DNA of 64,000 bases from Aedes albopictus (GCF_035046485.1 NC_085138.1:448857204-448921203); one strand, 5' to 3'; positions 31,110 to 44,139 are shown, counted from the first letter of the stretch. Program-made: numbers and translations. The notes: generated by a model not told the origin, from the letters alone.

Positions 31110-31900
31110 AGACGAAACATGGACATGGAGGAATGCTATGAGAAATATCGGAAGCTTCTCTTTATGAGTTTCTGTTGGAATCTTTAGAAGAATTCTGCTG
31201 GAATCACTGAATGAAATTCTGACAAAAATCTTTGCATGAGTTCCTGCAGGAATATCCGGAGGAATACCTGGGACAATTCCTGATAGAATGCTTAGAAGAA
31301 TTTTTATAGGAATACCCGAAAAGCAATCCCTTCAGGAATTGATGAAGGAATCCAAAAAGGCTTTCAAAAGAAACCTTTGTAGGAATTCTGGATGAAATCA
31401 ATTGCGGATTTTGTAACGGAAAACCTGGGTAAATTTCAGAAGGATTTTGTGAAGGGATTCCAGCAGAAATTAATGGAGAAATTTTTAGTGGACAGTGGAA
31501 GCAATTAATGGAAGATTTTCTGAGCGATGTGAGAGATTGCTTCTTAGAAGCTTCTGAAGGAATCCCTGGAGGGATTTCTAATAGAATCTCTAAATGATTT
31601 TGTATATGAATCCATGAAGGAGTTAGTTTGTTAAAATATATTGAAGGGTTATCAAGTAATCTTAGAAACATCTAGAAGATTGCAGGAATCTGTGGAGGAG
31701 TTTCTGAAGGTATTCTTGAAGAAAATTTTCAAATTCATCCCTGATAGATACCTATTTAAAAAAAAATCAAGGGAACTATGGAAGTTTATCTAATAATCCT
31801 TAGAGAAATATCGGAAGGAATCCTTTGACCGATTTCTGTAGGGGTCCTTCAAGAAATTTCAATAGGAATCTACAGAAGAGTTTTTAATTTGATTTTCTAA
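31110..31900. repeat. degenerate GGAATTTCTGAAGGAAT repeat block
   Basis: Purine-rich strand of the short-period repeat. The 155-codon frame on the minus strand is low-complexity and not a gene. Confidence 0.7.
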
Positions 31901-31921
31901 TGCATTCTTAAAAGACAATTC

Positions 31922-32110
31922 ACACTGTCTTCAGCCAGAGGCTGCACAGACTGAGCACATTTACTTACACTAGACAACGGACAACACACAGAACACCCGT
32001 TTCGTTTGACGAAAAGTTTCCACCAACTGGAGCGGGAATCGAACCCACACTCCGAAGCTTACGATACGCCTAGATGAATGCCACCGCTAACTGCACCTCC
32101 ACGAAGCCCA
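31922..32110 (-). mobile_element. tRNA-derived SINE, separate family
   Basis: On the minus strand a tRNA-like head (GGGCTTCGTGGAGGTGCAGT, then the B box GGGTTCGATTCCCGC) is followed by a body with CAGTCTGTGCAGCCTCTGGC. The head lacks the terminal pairing expected of a functional tRNA gene. Confidence 0.6.
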
Positions 32111-32149
32111 CAAATTCTTGAATGAGTTTCTGTGAGAATTTCCGGTGGT

Positions 32150-32480
32150 TTTTTTTTTTCAGAGAAATCCCTAGAGGAATAAGGTCGTAAGAGGCTTGAA
32201 AGACTATTCCTGCGGAAATTTTTCAAACTATAATTTTGAGAATTCCTTCCATAATTCCTTTGGTATTTCCTTGGGAATTCTTCCTGCAATTTCTTGGTAT
32301 ATTCCTTCTGCAATTTCTTTAGAATTTTCTCAGGTGATTCTTTTGAAAATTCACAAATTCCCAATTGAACTTGCTGGAATTCCAATAAAATATACAAATT
32401 TTAAAATATGATTACCGAATCAATGTTTAAAGGCATTCTGAAAGCGATTCTGGATGGAAAACCCGAAGAAACTTCCAAAA
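32150..32480. repeat. degenerate GGAATTCCTTC repeat block
   Basis: Short-period repeat words such as AATTCCTTCCATAATTCCTT. No gene. Confidence 0.55.
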
Positions 32481-32489
32481 ACTTCCTGA

Positions 32490-32805
32490 GAAGTCAAAAA
32501 AATGTTTTGTTTTTATTCGTGTTTCGTCAAGCCCCAGGACTGCTGTCCATGCTGCCGCCTGCCCCATAGAAATTTCCTCAAGTATTTAAAAATGCATTTT
32601 CGAAGAAATCGGCATCCACATTTCAATAGGGCGTAACTGCTGGATCGTATATAAACTTTTTTGGATAATGCATAAGCACAGCACTATTAGACAGCTGACA
32701 TCTTTCTCTTTCCGATAGTGGCGATGAATTTCATGGGAAAGCTGAATATTGATCCACAGATATAAAACAAGGCACTGCGTTGAAAAAGTAGGTGCTGAAG
32801 GAGTT
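32490..32805. other. intergenic, no feature recognised
   Basis: Single-copy-looking sequence between repeat blocks, with no conserved reading frame. Confidence 0.4.
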
Positions 32806-32809
32806 CCAG

Positions 32810-33800
32810 AAATTACCGATTGACTTTCCAAAGACCACGCCAGACAAAATCTTTATTGAATTGTGTTAGAGAAACCATCAAATGCATTTTAGAAGAAATT
32901 GACGAAAGAATTGTGCCAAAATTGTCGAAGATTTTTCCAAATTAATTTCAGAATGCAATCTTTAACAGTTTAGTTGAACGAATTAAAAAAAAAATCGAAA
33001 AAATCTCAAAATAATAACCAAAGAAGTCTTTAAAAGATTTGCCTAAGAAATTTTCAAAGAAATTGCTGATAAAATTTCTAAAGCAATTTTCGAAGCTAGT
33101 TACATATGAATTGGCATTCTTAAAGAAACTGCTACAAGAATTCCTATATGCGTGGAGCGGACCTGGTGTGATGGTTAGAACACTTGACTATCACGCCGAG
33201 GACCTGGGATCGAATCCCACTCCCAACAAACTCACAAAATGTGAGTTCTTCCTTCGGCAGGGAAGTAAACTAAAGATGAACTAGCCAAGGGCTAAAAATC
33301 TCGTTAATACAGATAAAAAAAAGAAAAAAAAAATCCTAAAAATCATTACTGAAGAAATTTCGAAAATTGCGAAAGAAATGTCTAAAGTTCAATAACATGA
33401 TAGAGGAGATTCACAAAATAATTTCCCTAGGAGTTCGCAAAGATTCCTCTAAGAAATTATGGAAGGTATTCCTAATAGCTTGAATAAAGAAATTATCAAA
33501 AGTTTTACAAAATAAAATACCGAGAAAATGCAGAATTGCCGAAGGCATTTCCGAAAAAAAATTGTAAAAAGTTCCCAGTGTCTTCGTCAAACGGATTACT
33601 AAAGGCATTACCGAATCAATTATTAACCTTCCTATGTTAGGTTTTTCGCACCACGATGGCGTAGTGCACGTTCAACGTGCCTGTTTGGGTGATATTGACC
33701 CTAATATCCTACTAGGGTAAATGAATTTCCGGTAGAATTGCTGAAGAAATGAAAAAATATCAAAATAATTACTGGAATCATAAAGAAAAATATCCTGGAG
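32810..33800. repeat. degenerate GAAATTGCCGAA repeat block with a SINE inside
   Basis: Same repeat type as 28440-29810. It is interrupted by the SINE at 33154 and by a non-repeat stretch at 33630-33720. Confidence 0.6.
33154..33333 (+). mobile_element. tRNA-derived SINE (GGAGCGGACCTGG family), full copy
   Basis: The head GGAGCGGACCTGGTGTGATG is followed by the B box GGGATCGAATCCC, the body ATGTGAGTTCTTCCTTCGG and the tail TCTCGTTAATACAG plus an A-run. It is closely related to 45358-45537. No clear target duplication. Confidence 0.85.
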
Positions 33801-33889
33801 AAACGATTGGCAAAAAAAAATCCACTTCTGAAGGTTTTGAATATTAAGAGAAAAATATCAAATAAACTTCTAAAGGGGATTTGTTCCAG

Positions 33890-34370
33890 GGTTTATCCTA
33901 TATTCACTGCTAGTGATACTCTGAGGAGTCATTCCTGGGATCTCAAAGTATTCTTCAAGGAATTCAAAGGATTTAGGAATTACTCTGGATGTTCCTTCAG
34001 ATTTCTTGTAGGAATTTCGGCCAGGAATCCTTCAGGAATTTCTTCCGGGATTCTCCCAGAGGCTTCACCCGAAATTCCTGCATTGTTTTCTCACAGGATT
34101 TTTGAAGAATTCCTAGAAGGATTCCACCCGGAATTCTTACAAAAATTTCTTCCGGACTTTTTTTTCTGGAATTCTTTCAGCGATTTGCTCAGGTTTCCTT
34201 TCCCGAAATGTCTCGAGATGTCTTCTTTGATCCTTTAACCCTTCAGGACGCGCGCTGTTGTAGAAAGTACAACACTACCACTACCGCGCGTCTTCGAAGG
34301 TTAAGGTTAAGGAATCTTTCTAAGATAGAGTCAGGGATTTTTTCAAAGATTCTTCCCTGGATTTTTAGAA
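33890..34370. repeat. degenerate GGAATTCCTTCAGG repeat block
   Basis: Short-period repeat words on the pyrimidine-rich strand, interrupted by the 62-bp TTAA-flanked element. Confidence 0.65.
34239..34300. mobile_element. 62-bp TTAA-flanked MITE (piggyBac-like)
   Basis: TTAA (34235-34238), CCCTTCAGGACGCGCG, a short centre with GTTGTAGAAAGTACAAC, CGCGCGTCTTCGAAGG, TTAA (34301-34304). The TTAA flanks and CC-starting inverted ends fit piggyBac-type MITEs. It is extremely short. Confidence 0.55.
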
Positions 34371-34373
34371 GGC

Positions 34374-34590
34374 AGGCTTTGTGATCTAGTGGCTACCGTT
34401 TCTGGTTCATATGCAGGTCCTGGGTCCAATCTCTGGCCCATCCTTTTCTTCTACTTTGTATCTTTCTATCCACTTTCTCTAAACTCTCCCTTCTAGATAT
34501 ACAACTCTCATGTATATTCATATGTTCATAGCCATTGCTAGAACCAGAATCGACCGTTACCCTTCCTTCCAACTTTCACAGCACAGTGTC
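34374..34590 (+). mobile_element. possible tRNA-derived SINE
   Basis: A tRNA-like head (GGCTTTGTGATCTAGTGGC, then GGTCCTGGGTCCAATCTC as a weak B box) is followed by a pyrimidine-rich body. Boundaries are uncertain. Confidence 0.4.
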
Positions 34591-34654
34591 AATCTTTCAG
34601 ATGACGCCTACGAGCGAACTGTGCCGCTTTAGCTTCATAGCAATAATCGCACTA

Positions 34655-35608
34655 AAGCATTGTCCATTTAGAATCCGGACGCAGATAATTACTTGTATCT
34701 CTGAGGGGGAATAACAAACCTTAAAGGTAAAGCCCTCAAAACAAAGATAATTTATTGTAGTTTCGTGGAAAAATACCATTGAAATTATTTAATTTAATTA
34801 TTCATACATTTTTTCAATTTTTACATGTTGACTTCCTTAAAAATCTGCACAATGGTAGTAAATTTTAGTATCAACCCCTTCCGCGTATTTGACTCACAAT
34901 CGGATAATCTCTGTAGTGTCTTGAGATCCTCTACCAGTCTGATTAGGAATCCAAAGAAACTTTGCCAAACATTTTCCTTCTTGCGAAATTAAGGGCAATT
35001 CAGTGAATTCTAATGAGGCGAAATTTGAGTGTTTTTTTCGTTAATAAACACTATCCATCCGTGATAATATCACTGAACATCTCCGGTTGTCGTGGCAGCT
35101 CGCCAAAGTAGCTCAACTCTCTACAGATGTCTCGTACGCATTTTTGAAAAGCAGCACGCGATTATTGAGGCTATCATCCTTGCACACATTTGGTGTCATT
35201 ATCGTGGTGCGAGAAAACGATGCTCAGAGCTCGCGGTTACTGCCAAATCTTGGAATTCCAAGCAGATTAATCCACAAACACAAACTTCAATCTTCCTGGG
35301 ACACTTCCTCATGGCATGGTTAACAACATCTGAACACATCACACACAATGGTTTTGGAGATATTAACATTTTTGGCGATAGGCGGACCTCGCCATGCTAA
35401 AATTTTAACGTGTTTGTGCAAGATTTTTTCCTTCTCTTGTCTTCAATCTGAAATAACTTTTCACTCGTTGCAAGAAAAACGATGAAATTTTCACCATTAA
35501 CAGAGGACTACTTTATGATCAGACTGCTGTTAAAGAATGGTAATTATGATCATTTAGAGCGTCACAATAAATTCTACTTTGCGTCCGGATTCTAACTGGA
35601 CAATGCTT
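34655..35608. mobile_element. TA-flanked mariner-like non-autonomous element
   Basis: The left end AAGCATTGTCCATTTAGAAT and the reverse complement of the right end (AAGCATTGTCCAGTTAGAAT) share an inverted repeat of about 28 bp ending CCGGACGCA. TA flanks both ends (34653-34654, 35609-35610). At 954 bp it is too short for, and shows no trace of, an intact transposase. Confidence 0.75.
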
Positions 35609-35879
35609 TAATCCATCACCTGGCTTCCACGCACCAATGTGTGAGCCCTCTGCCAACCATATCCTACCAACACTCCGACATCCGCATGAATTTGTGCAGA
35701 CGCAGAGGTATATTCGGTCTGCTGTGGATACAAACGATTGCAATCGTCACTTCCTTCCCCTTCCCCACATTGACCTGCAACTTGACGTGGCCTAAAAATA
35801 GAAGATCACTAACGCTCACGCACTGAAGATGCCTGCTAGTCCCCGGCAGATAATCTCATTGGTTCCTTGTGTGAGTTTT

Positions 35880-36340
35880 TTCCCATATTTTCTTAAAAGA
35901 TTCCTCCCGAGATTCATTCGGAGATTCTTCCAAGAATTTTTCCTAGGATTCTTTTAAGGATTTCTCTTTGGATTCCTTCCGGCATTCTATCAGCTATTCC
36001 TCCTGAGATTCGTTTAGAGATTCCTTTGAAAATTCTTCCTGGATTCTTTCAGGACTTTCTTCAGTGATTTCTTTTAGGGCATTCCTTCGGGATTTCTTTT
36101 GAGATTCTTTTAATTATTTTTTCAAGGATCCTTGCAGAGATTCCACCCGAAAGAGAAATCCCCTTTGATTTCGTCAGACTCCTTCTAAGACTTCAGGAAT
36201 TCCTACATTGCTTCCTTTTGGAGTTTCTAAAGGGACTATTTCAATGATTCCTTCACGTATATGTCCTAGAATAACTTTCAGCGATTCCTCAAAAAAAAAA
36301 AAAAAATATCAGAGCTCTCTCGAGATTCTTTCATGCATTC
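35880..36340. repeat. degenerate GATTCCTTCMGGGATT repeat block
   Basis: Pyrimidine-rich short-period repeats, followed by an A-run near 36291. Confidence 0.65.
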
Positions 36341-36345
36341 CTGTG

Positions 36346-36446
36346 CGGCTCCGGGGTCGTGCGGCTAGGGTCACCAAGCTCTTAGTCGCAGCGTGCTGAG
36401 GAGCGCGGGTTCGATTCCCACCGCAGCTGTCAGGAAAACTTTTCAG
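36346..36446 (+). mobile_element. tRNA-derived SINE head
   Basis: A tRNA-like segment with GTGCGGCTAGGGTCACCAAG (A-box side) and GGGTTCGATTCCC (B box), then GCAGCTGTCAGGAAAACTTT. It is not a tRNA gene: arms and 3' end do not pair properly. It abuts the CACA-ended element fragment. Confidence 0.55.
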
Positions 36447-36457
36447 CTGTGCCACTG

Positions 36458-36640
36458 CACAGTGGTCCACGAACCAGATTTACGAGGAAAGATGCATTCA
36501 ACGCCTTCAAATGAGTTTTTAGGCAAATATGGTCTTCCACAAAGTTGTCACTAATAATAAGTCCCTTTTTAAAATGTGGATGAAAATTAGGGTGGTCCAT
36601 ATTTTCAAAGAAATTGGTAACCAAACTTACTCCAATTTCT
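36458..36640 (+). mobile_element. terminal fragment of the CACAGTGG palindromic family
   Basis: It begins CACAGTGGTCCACGAACCAG and follows the left end of the element at 8394 closely for about 180 bp (to GGTAACCAAACTT). It is also preceded by CACTG. Only one end is present. Confidence 0.8.
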
Positions 36641-36644
36641 TCCA

Positions 36645-36930
36645 TGATTTTCTTCAGGGATTATTCCCAATATCATTCAAGGAATCCTTCCGAGATTCTT
36701 TTAACGATTTCTCCTGTAACCCTTGCCGAGGCTCTTTGTGATATTCTTTCATGGATTGCTCTCGGGTTTCTTTCAGGACAGCCGGGATTTCTTTGGGGTT
36801 TTTTTTTCAAGGATTCCTTCCAAGAATCGTCCCGGGATTCCTCCCGGAGTTCTTTCGAGGATTTTTTCTGCGATTCCTCAAAGGATTTTTTTCCGGGATT
36901 CCTTAAATGATTTCTGGAAAGTTTTTTTGA
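36645..36930. repeat. degenerate GATTCCTTCCGAGATT repeat block
   Basis: Continuation of the repeat class seen at 35880-36340. The apparent frames rich in F, S, R and D are artefacts. Confidence 0.65.
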
Positions 36931-37029
36931 GAAGATGTTTTGGGACCATGAACTTCCAATATTTTCATGAAATCACGTTCATTTGATTGAAGCTTGACTA
37001 TGGATAACCAATTGTGAGACATCCTAATG

Positions 37030-38077
37030 CAGTGCTTCCCAAACTGTGCGCCGCGGCGCCCTGGTGCGCCGTGAACATCTCTCAGGTGCGCCGCAGGCTC
37101 TTGAGCCAAACCACAAAAAACAAACTCTTATTATTGAAGGCAGAATATATATTTTAGTGGTTTATGTATTGTTTAGTAAAACTAGAGTCATCTCAAACCC
37201 TTTTTTTGTATTCTGTACCAATTTCTTGCCTTTTTGAGGAAAACTTCAAAAGAAAGTCATTCAAAAGGGTTTTCCTTCTTGTAAATTTTCAATTAAAAAG
37301 TGAATAATCCAAAGTCTACGAATGTTTTCCGGAAATTCTAATATCCTTATGAAATATATAAATTTTTACAAAAATTTAAAATTTCCGGAATTTTGAAAAT
37401 TTTTGTTAAGACTCTCAATTTGTTATGTGGACTTTTTATGGTTCTGATTAGTTTTCGATTTTATCAATAGCTTGTAATTCAAAGTAAATATTTAAAGAAA
37501 CTTTTTTAAAGTTCGTTCCATAATACTGTCATTAATAATTACTGTCAATCTCCAGGATTTCATGCTGTCTCAAACGTTTCGGGACGACATTTTTTCTTAC
37601 ATCGCTATCATAACTTGTTTGTTTGCCTCTTTAATTGTGATTTCCAGCTCTACTTGGTTTAACTTCTTATCGTGAAAAATCTGCAACAATTTATGTGTCG
37701 ATTTCATGCATGATTCTGAAATTCTGGGTTTTTTGAGTTTTGAGAAATATGACCCCTCACCGTCACAGTCAGCTGTCCTGACAGCTTCTGAACAATCCAT
37801 TTTATATCTATTTTCCCTAAAATTTGGTAATCTACGTACTTTATTTAACAAATTTTAAAGTTTTGCAATGCAATTCTCCAGAAAACTAAAATTGGTGTTA
37901 AGTTCTGAGAATCTTTAAGCAATTTTTCTTTATAAGTAAGCATCACATTGAAGGCTTTTTTACTATTTATATTTGAACTGAAATTATTAAAATTCTTTGT
38001 AAAAAGTTGTTGGTGCGCCGCGACAATTTTGAAAACTTCAAAAGGCGCCGCGGTAGCAAAAAGTTTGGGAACCTCTG
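37030..38077. mobile_element. 1-kb hAT-like non-autonomous element
   Basis: The ends CAGTGCTTCCCAAACTGTG and AAAAAGTTTGGGAACCTCTG are inverted repeats, with GCGCCGCGG-rich sequence just inside both. TCCTAATG is duplicated exactly (37022-37029, 38078-38085), the 8 bp expected of hAT. No transposase frame. Confidence 0.88.
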
Positions 38078-38085
38078 TCCTAATG

Positions 38086-40169
38086 GATTAACTCATTTCA
38101 CCGAATGATGTAAATCTGATAGATATTAGCTTATAGATGTTCTTGTAGGGTTAAAGCTTACTGTATAAACACCAATTGTACAGTTGTTTATTATTGTGAG
38201 CTACAATTGTGTCAGTGATTCCGCCATCTGCATGCATAACTGAAAAACAAACACCTATAGATACAAAAGAGGAAAAAAAAGTTCAAAAACCGATTATCAG
38301 CCAGAGGCACACAGACACGTATCAGCGAATCTTCCGATCCAGATAAAGGAAGAAAAATTAAGCAAACGTTTGAGAAAGAAAAATCTCGTCGCATTGCTTC
38401 CGTCCGTCCTGGTTGACTGGTTTGTCACGTCTCGATTCGCACGAGGCGTGCTGAAACCGGACCGGGAAGCTACAAATCATACAATGTCCAATCTGGATTA
38501 TTGTCGAAACCCGCTTGGGACACCAAAATCCCAAATGCACACGTAATTGAGAACTGAGGTTGGGTCTTTTTTCTTCGGAAACGAAAAAGGTCCATTCGTA
38601 TAAGGTGAGAATCAGTCTGATTCAATTGTATACTGCACCGCATTCAAAATCTCGAATTGAATCTTTAAGGGAGCAGTTTTTTTTAATGCGACAATGCCAG
38701 TTTCTTGCACGACAGCAACTTCTCTTAACTGTTCAAAACAAGTAGAAAATTCAGTCGTCAAAATACAGTTAAGAATAATTTAGATGTGCTGCTATTTCCT
38801 TGATCACAGCTTAAGTTATCAACGCACCCGGAAAGTTAATGTTACTTCTCGGAATGGCATTTATTCACAACTTTTTGCGACCTTTGCCGCCCTCTGGGTA
38901 GGGAAAAGAAACGGTCGCACCATTCTCTCCCGGTCGTATCTTAGATACCTCTACCCACCGGAAAAGTTGTTGCAAGCAACAAGATGAAAAGTACTCCGCT
39001 TCCTTTCTGATATTTTGTTTTCGCTAAAGTTGCGAAGTAATTTCTGATTATGAACGGGCAGAAACAATTTACGGTACCTCCCGATGGACTGGCGGGGGGA
39101 ATTGACTCTCGAGAGGCATTTTTCGTTTTGTTTTGTTCGGAGAAGTGAATGAAGCATCCTTCCTAGAGTTTGATGTTGTTTTCTTCCGAGAAAAAATGAT
39201 TTCGCAAAATCGAGATGACATTCTCGGTGACAGCACGTCATTAGCTTTGACTATTGTTACACTAGAAACAGGTAATACAACTTTCTGATTTGCCGCGGCA
39301 ACTGTTTGTCTATTGTTTGTTATCAATTTAAAGTCCAATATACTACCCCTCTTCGCATGTCAGTCCCATGTATTACAAGTTTTATTTGTGTGTTGAATGT
39401 GCTATTTTAACTTGTAAATATTCCCCTAGTATTAATGCACATTTATAGGGCTCTGGCAGAATAGAGGCCCGCAATCCTATTTCGATTGCCAACATTCAGG
39501 CCATTTCGGGCCGTGATTAAGTACTAGAGATGTAAACCTTTCCCTGGCACAGACTTCAAGTTATAGAACTCTCTAGAGATGAAACCCGAATCGGTATGCC
39601 CCCTTAGGATTAGAAATTCCAAGACAAAGCTCAAGCTATGAAAGCAACTAATGCTGCGAAAAAAAGGCAACCAGCCAGAGAAAATACAATTACGGGATTG
39701 GCTGATGGACCAATAACATTAATGAAACCTCGTCATCCTGCGATTGGTAATTGTTATCCAATAGGATAACAGGGCAAAATTTATGTTCTGTGTTATGCAT
39801 GTCCAATTGTGATGTCCTAATTTATTACGCATTTGTAAGGTTCCACTACAATATGCTTTATTTTAATATGCATTTGTAGTGCTCCATTATTTTTTCATAA
39901 TACATGTTGTTTTTCAAAGAGCCTGCCTTTTGTATTATAACTCCAATTATTTTCATAAAAATGTATTCACTACAACTACATGCATACCGCTTTCGTGGTA
40001 TATTGAGCTGTGAAATTAGGCGGGATAGGTATCAAATTTGTTTTAAATGAACTCGTAAGTGAAAAAAATATGATTCGCATTAGAAACGACATGGAAGAGG
40101 GGCAGTACATATATTCCACGTGTATTGAGTAAAGTACTCGAGGGATTTTAGACAATTTGCTGGCAATTT
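38086..40169. other. intergenic, no feature recognised
   Basis: Mostly single-copy-looking sequence, with short reading frames that lack conserved motifs. The phrase TCAGCCAGAGGC at 38300 resembles part of the SINE at 31922. Confidence 0.4.
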
Positions 40170-40390
40170 TCATCAAAAATTCTGTGAAACCTCTTTAACC
40201 CCTAAATTGCCTAGACACGCATTACACAACTCCAAAAAGCCTCCCTGTCTGAAAGCCTCGTAAAATCGCTAAGAAACCCTATGAAATGTTCAGAAACGCC
40301 ATTGATACCCTCCTGAAACCCCCTTGAAGCTCAACTGAGAGCCTGTAAAGTCCCATAAAACTCCTCTGAAAAGTCTCTGCAATGCACAGT
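40170..40390. repeat. degenerate CCTGAAACCCC-type repeat, second block
   Basis: Same class as 6655-7050, for example CTGAAACCCCCTTGAAGC. No gene. Confidence 0.6.
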
Positions 40391-40481
40391 TATGTGATAA
40401 GGGTGGCGAAATGTCTTAAAATTGATATTATGTGTTCGCATCATTTATTGGCCTTTGATAACACCGTTCAATAATAAATTT

Positions 40482-40853
40482 TGTTATGGGATGAGAAAAA
40501 AAGAACAGGGATTTGGGACCCTAGAAGTGTCATGGTGAAAGAATTTATGAAAAAAAATGAACCGGGCCTTCACAGTTTATGACTGAAGTTTGTATGGAGA
40601 ACTTGGGGTGTTCAATTGATATGCGCATGCATATATTTAGGCTTTATTCAAAAACAAAAGAAACCTAAATACCAAAAACGCCTAAATATATGCTCGGCAC
40701 GTTGTAATGCGCATATCAATGGAACACCCCAAGTTCTCCATGCAAACTTCGGTCATAAATTGTGAAGGCCCTGTCCAATATTTTTCAAAAATTCTTTCAC
40801 CATGACCTTTCTAGGGTCCAAACTCCTGTTCTTTTTTTTCTCATCCCATAACA
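40482..40853. mobile_element. palindromic MITE
   Basis: The ends TGTTATGGGATGAGAAAAAA and its complement TTTCTCATCCCATAACA, and inner arms such as GAACTTGGGGTGTTC / GAACACCCCAAGTTC, mirror each other over about 160 bp per side around a centre near 40668. The target duplication is not clear. Confidence 0.75.
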
Positions 40854-41125
40854 CCAAATTTTGTAAAATTTTGTCGAGCATACATTTTTAATCCAAATCT
40901 GGATCTGTTCTGCTTAAGGACATACAATGGGCGAATACAAAGATGGCCGTTAATGACCCCCTGACGCCTACCCTCCCACCAAGATTTCTGGATACACGTT
41001 TAAGTATTTGGCATGATGTCCCCTTTCAAGATGGTGGCTCTGCTATGGTTCACTGCAGTTTGAGCCTTTAGCTTTAAGTTATCATTGTAACGTTTTTTTT
41101 TAACAGATAAAGAGGTTTTGTGCCT

Positions 41126-41625
41126 NNNNNNNNNNNNNNNNNNNNNNNNNNNNNNNNNNNNNNNNNNNNNNNNNNNNNNNNNNNNNNNNNNNNNNNNNNN
41201 NNNNNNNNNNNNNNNNNNNNNNNNNNNNNNNNNNNNNNNNNNNNNNNNNNNNNNNNNNNNNNNNNNNNNNNNNNNNNNNNNNNNNNNNNNNNNNNNNNNN
41301 NNNNNNNNNNNNNNNNNNNNNNNNNNNNNNNNNNNNNNNNNNNNNNNNNNNNNNNNNNNNNNNNNNNNNNNNNNNNNNNNNNNNNNNNNNNNNNNNNNNN
41401 NNNNNNNNNNNNNNNNNNNNNNNNNNNNNNNNNNNNNNNNNNNNNNNNNNNNNNNNNNNNNNNNNNNNNNNNNNNNNNNNNNNNNNNNNNNNNNNNNNNN
41501 NNNNNNNNNNNNNNNNNNNNNNNNNNNNNNNNNNNNNNNNNNNNNNNNNNNNNNNNNNNNNNNNNNNNNNNNNNNNNNNNNNNNNNNNNNNNNNNNNNNN
41601 NNNNNNNNNNNNNNNNNNNNNNNNN
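41126..41625. other. assembly gap (500 N)
   Basis: Exactly 500 N. It hides the left boundary of the tandem segmental duplication. Confidence 0.98.
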
Positions 41626-42779
41626 TTCCTTCAAGATTTCCTCCCGCGATTCATTTCAAAACATACTTTCAGGATTCCTAGCAAGATTCCTCCCGGGTCA
41701 GGGATTCTTTCCTTGTATTCTTCCGGGATATTCCTAGTTTTCCTCGGCTGATTTCTCCTGAGTTTCCGTCACAGATTTCACTTTGGAGTCCTTTTAAGAA
41801 GCCTCCCGAAGTTCTTTCAGAGATTTTTTTTTGAATTTCTGTGAGAATCATTGCAAGGATCTACCGTGATGCAATCAGAGATTCTTGCCGAGATTCTTTC
41901 AAAGATTTACCGGGTAATTTATTAGGTATTTCAACTGAAAACTCTTCAAAGATTCATTCCGGAATTCCTTGAGGTATTTCTGCCGGGATTCCTTCATTGA
42001 TTTCCAGAGATTTCTCCTGATTCTTTTAAACCATTTTTTCTGATTTCTCCTGGAAGTTCTCCAGTGATACCTTCACCGATCTCATTCGGTGTACTTCCCA
42101 GAAATCTCCCAAAAATTCCATTGAGAATATTTCTATGAATTCGTTAAGTAATTTTTCCAGGGATACCTTCAGGATTTCATCAAGGATGCCTCAAAGATTA
42201 ATTAAAATCATCATTCTTCTGGGATTGCTCAGGGATTTTTCCAGCGATATTTTCAGATTCCTCCAGAGTTCTTTCATAGATTGCTTCCAGTGTTCCTCCA
42301 GGAATACTTTTATGGATTTCTCGCTGGATTCCATCGAAACTTCTCCACGAATCAAGGAATTAATTAAGAAATATTTCCTAGGCATTTTTAAAGGAATTGC
42401 TTTAGATATATTTTACGATTTTTTTTCTCTGGGTATCTTTACATAAGCTTAAGACATACCTCCAGAAATTCCTTCTGAAATATTCCCACAGATAACCCTC
42501 CAAGAATTTTATTAAAGGTTTTCTCCAGGAATCTGGAATTCATTTATGCTCGGATTTCTTCTGAAATTCCTTCAAAAATTTCTCCGGAGACGTTCAAATA
42601 ATTGTAGGGATCTCTGCAGAAATTTCAGCTAGAGATTTCTTCAAGTCCTTCCACATGGATTTTTTTCAGAAATTCATCTTAAAATTTCATTAGAAATCTT
42701 ACGAAGATTCTTTTGGATTTTTTCCAAGGATTCTTCAAACAATAATTGATTGATTTGTCTTTATTAAAGAGACTTTCAG

Positions 42780-44135
42780 CCCTTGGCTGGTTCGTCTCTC
42801 TTCAAATAATTCGCTGAGAAACTCCTTAAGGAATTCAATCTAAAATTCCTACAATAATTCGTTTAAGCTGTGATTCGTTGTAATTATTTATTTTTGTGTT
42901 TTCCACTAGGAATGATCAAGCATGATATGGAAATAACGGAAGTAATCAATGCAACCATCTGTTTTCGACATAAGATAAACATAGGGGCATATGATGAAGA
43001 ATGACACTCATACCCTATCAATGTTTTAAATTTATTAAACACGAGTATATAGGTGAACCAGTTGCTCTTCAAGCCAGATTCCACATGGAAATAATTTTCA
43101 TTGTTGTCCATCTACGGTTCTCTGTAGTCAAGGCATGACTTCGCTTACATCATCAAATTTTCCTAGCAATAGTTTTGAGACACCTTTTTTATTGGCACAT
43201 GATAGAATATGTGTTTATGCAGTGCACAGAGGTTCCACATAGGTAAAACATGTGATTACAGATCATCTACAGCTTAATGAACTCAAGGCCTGACTTCAGC
43301 CAGGTCATCCGGGTACTCAGGAATCTAGTCGAGGAATTTACTTACTCCTGTTCGGTATAGTATTGGTTTCTGGAGCTAACCGCTGTTCTCCGCGTGCAAA
43401 TTACTCTCATTGTAGTCAATCTACGGTTCTCTGAAGTCAAGGCATGACTTCAATCAGATCGTCCAAATTGTCTGCAGTACGTTGACATAACAAACAATTT
43501 ACACATTTTCGAGTATTGGTGCAATTAAGAGCGATAAAAACAATTGAAAATTATCCGTGGTGATTATTTTGAGTAATCATATTTTGCAAGGACGGATTCG
43601 GACAATCCATCGAGAGATTCAGAAAATATAAACAGTAGTACAAGGGCAACACATGTTTTAAAGATGTCTCCGATGACCTATGGGGTCAATAAAGGAATCA
43701 TATCTCGTGTTTAATGTTATTTGAAAACAACTAACGTAAATGTAGACTTGGATGGTTCAGAAAAGTTCAATATCCCAAGAACTCAAAGGTTACCTATCGA
43801 AGAATCTCAAAATCGAACCTGTAGCAACTTCAACTACCATTTGGCAACAGAATATGTTAACACCCATTGAAACAATTCGTTAAGAAGAAAGTTATAGTGG
43901 TGCAAATCGTACTTGGCCTTATTTTTACCCGACCTGATCCAGTGACCCACCGGCCTTACTCCATTCAGAACTTCAAGAAAACTTTGATTCCGTATATTAC
44001 CAAAACTAGAGTGTTGTGCGAGGTTGTATTCAAAATTTTGTCAAATTCTGTTGAGAAATGGGCTGTTGGCGATTTTTTAAATTTTTATTTCTCAGCTGGG
44101 GAAAAACGAAATAAAATATTCTTCAGAGGATTTAT
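42780..44135. other. non-repetitive core of duplication unit 1
   Basis: It is matched in unit 2 at 46970-49285. It contains two copies of TCTACGGTTCTCTGWAGTCA about 300 bp apart. No gene is recognised. Confidence 0.55.
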
Positions 44136-44139
44136 CTAA

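Noticed and set aside
33636..33725. Second TTAA-type MITE (TTAACCTTCCTATGTTAGG)
   Set aside because: The right side shows only a weak TAGGGTAAA match without an exact TTAA, so ends could not be supported.
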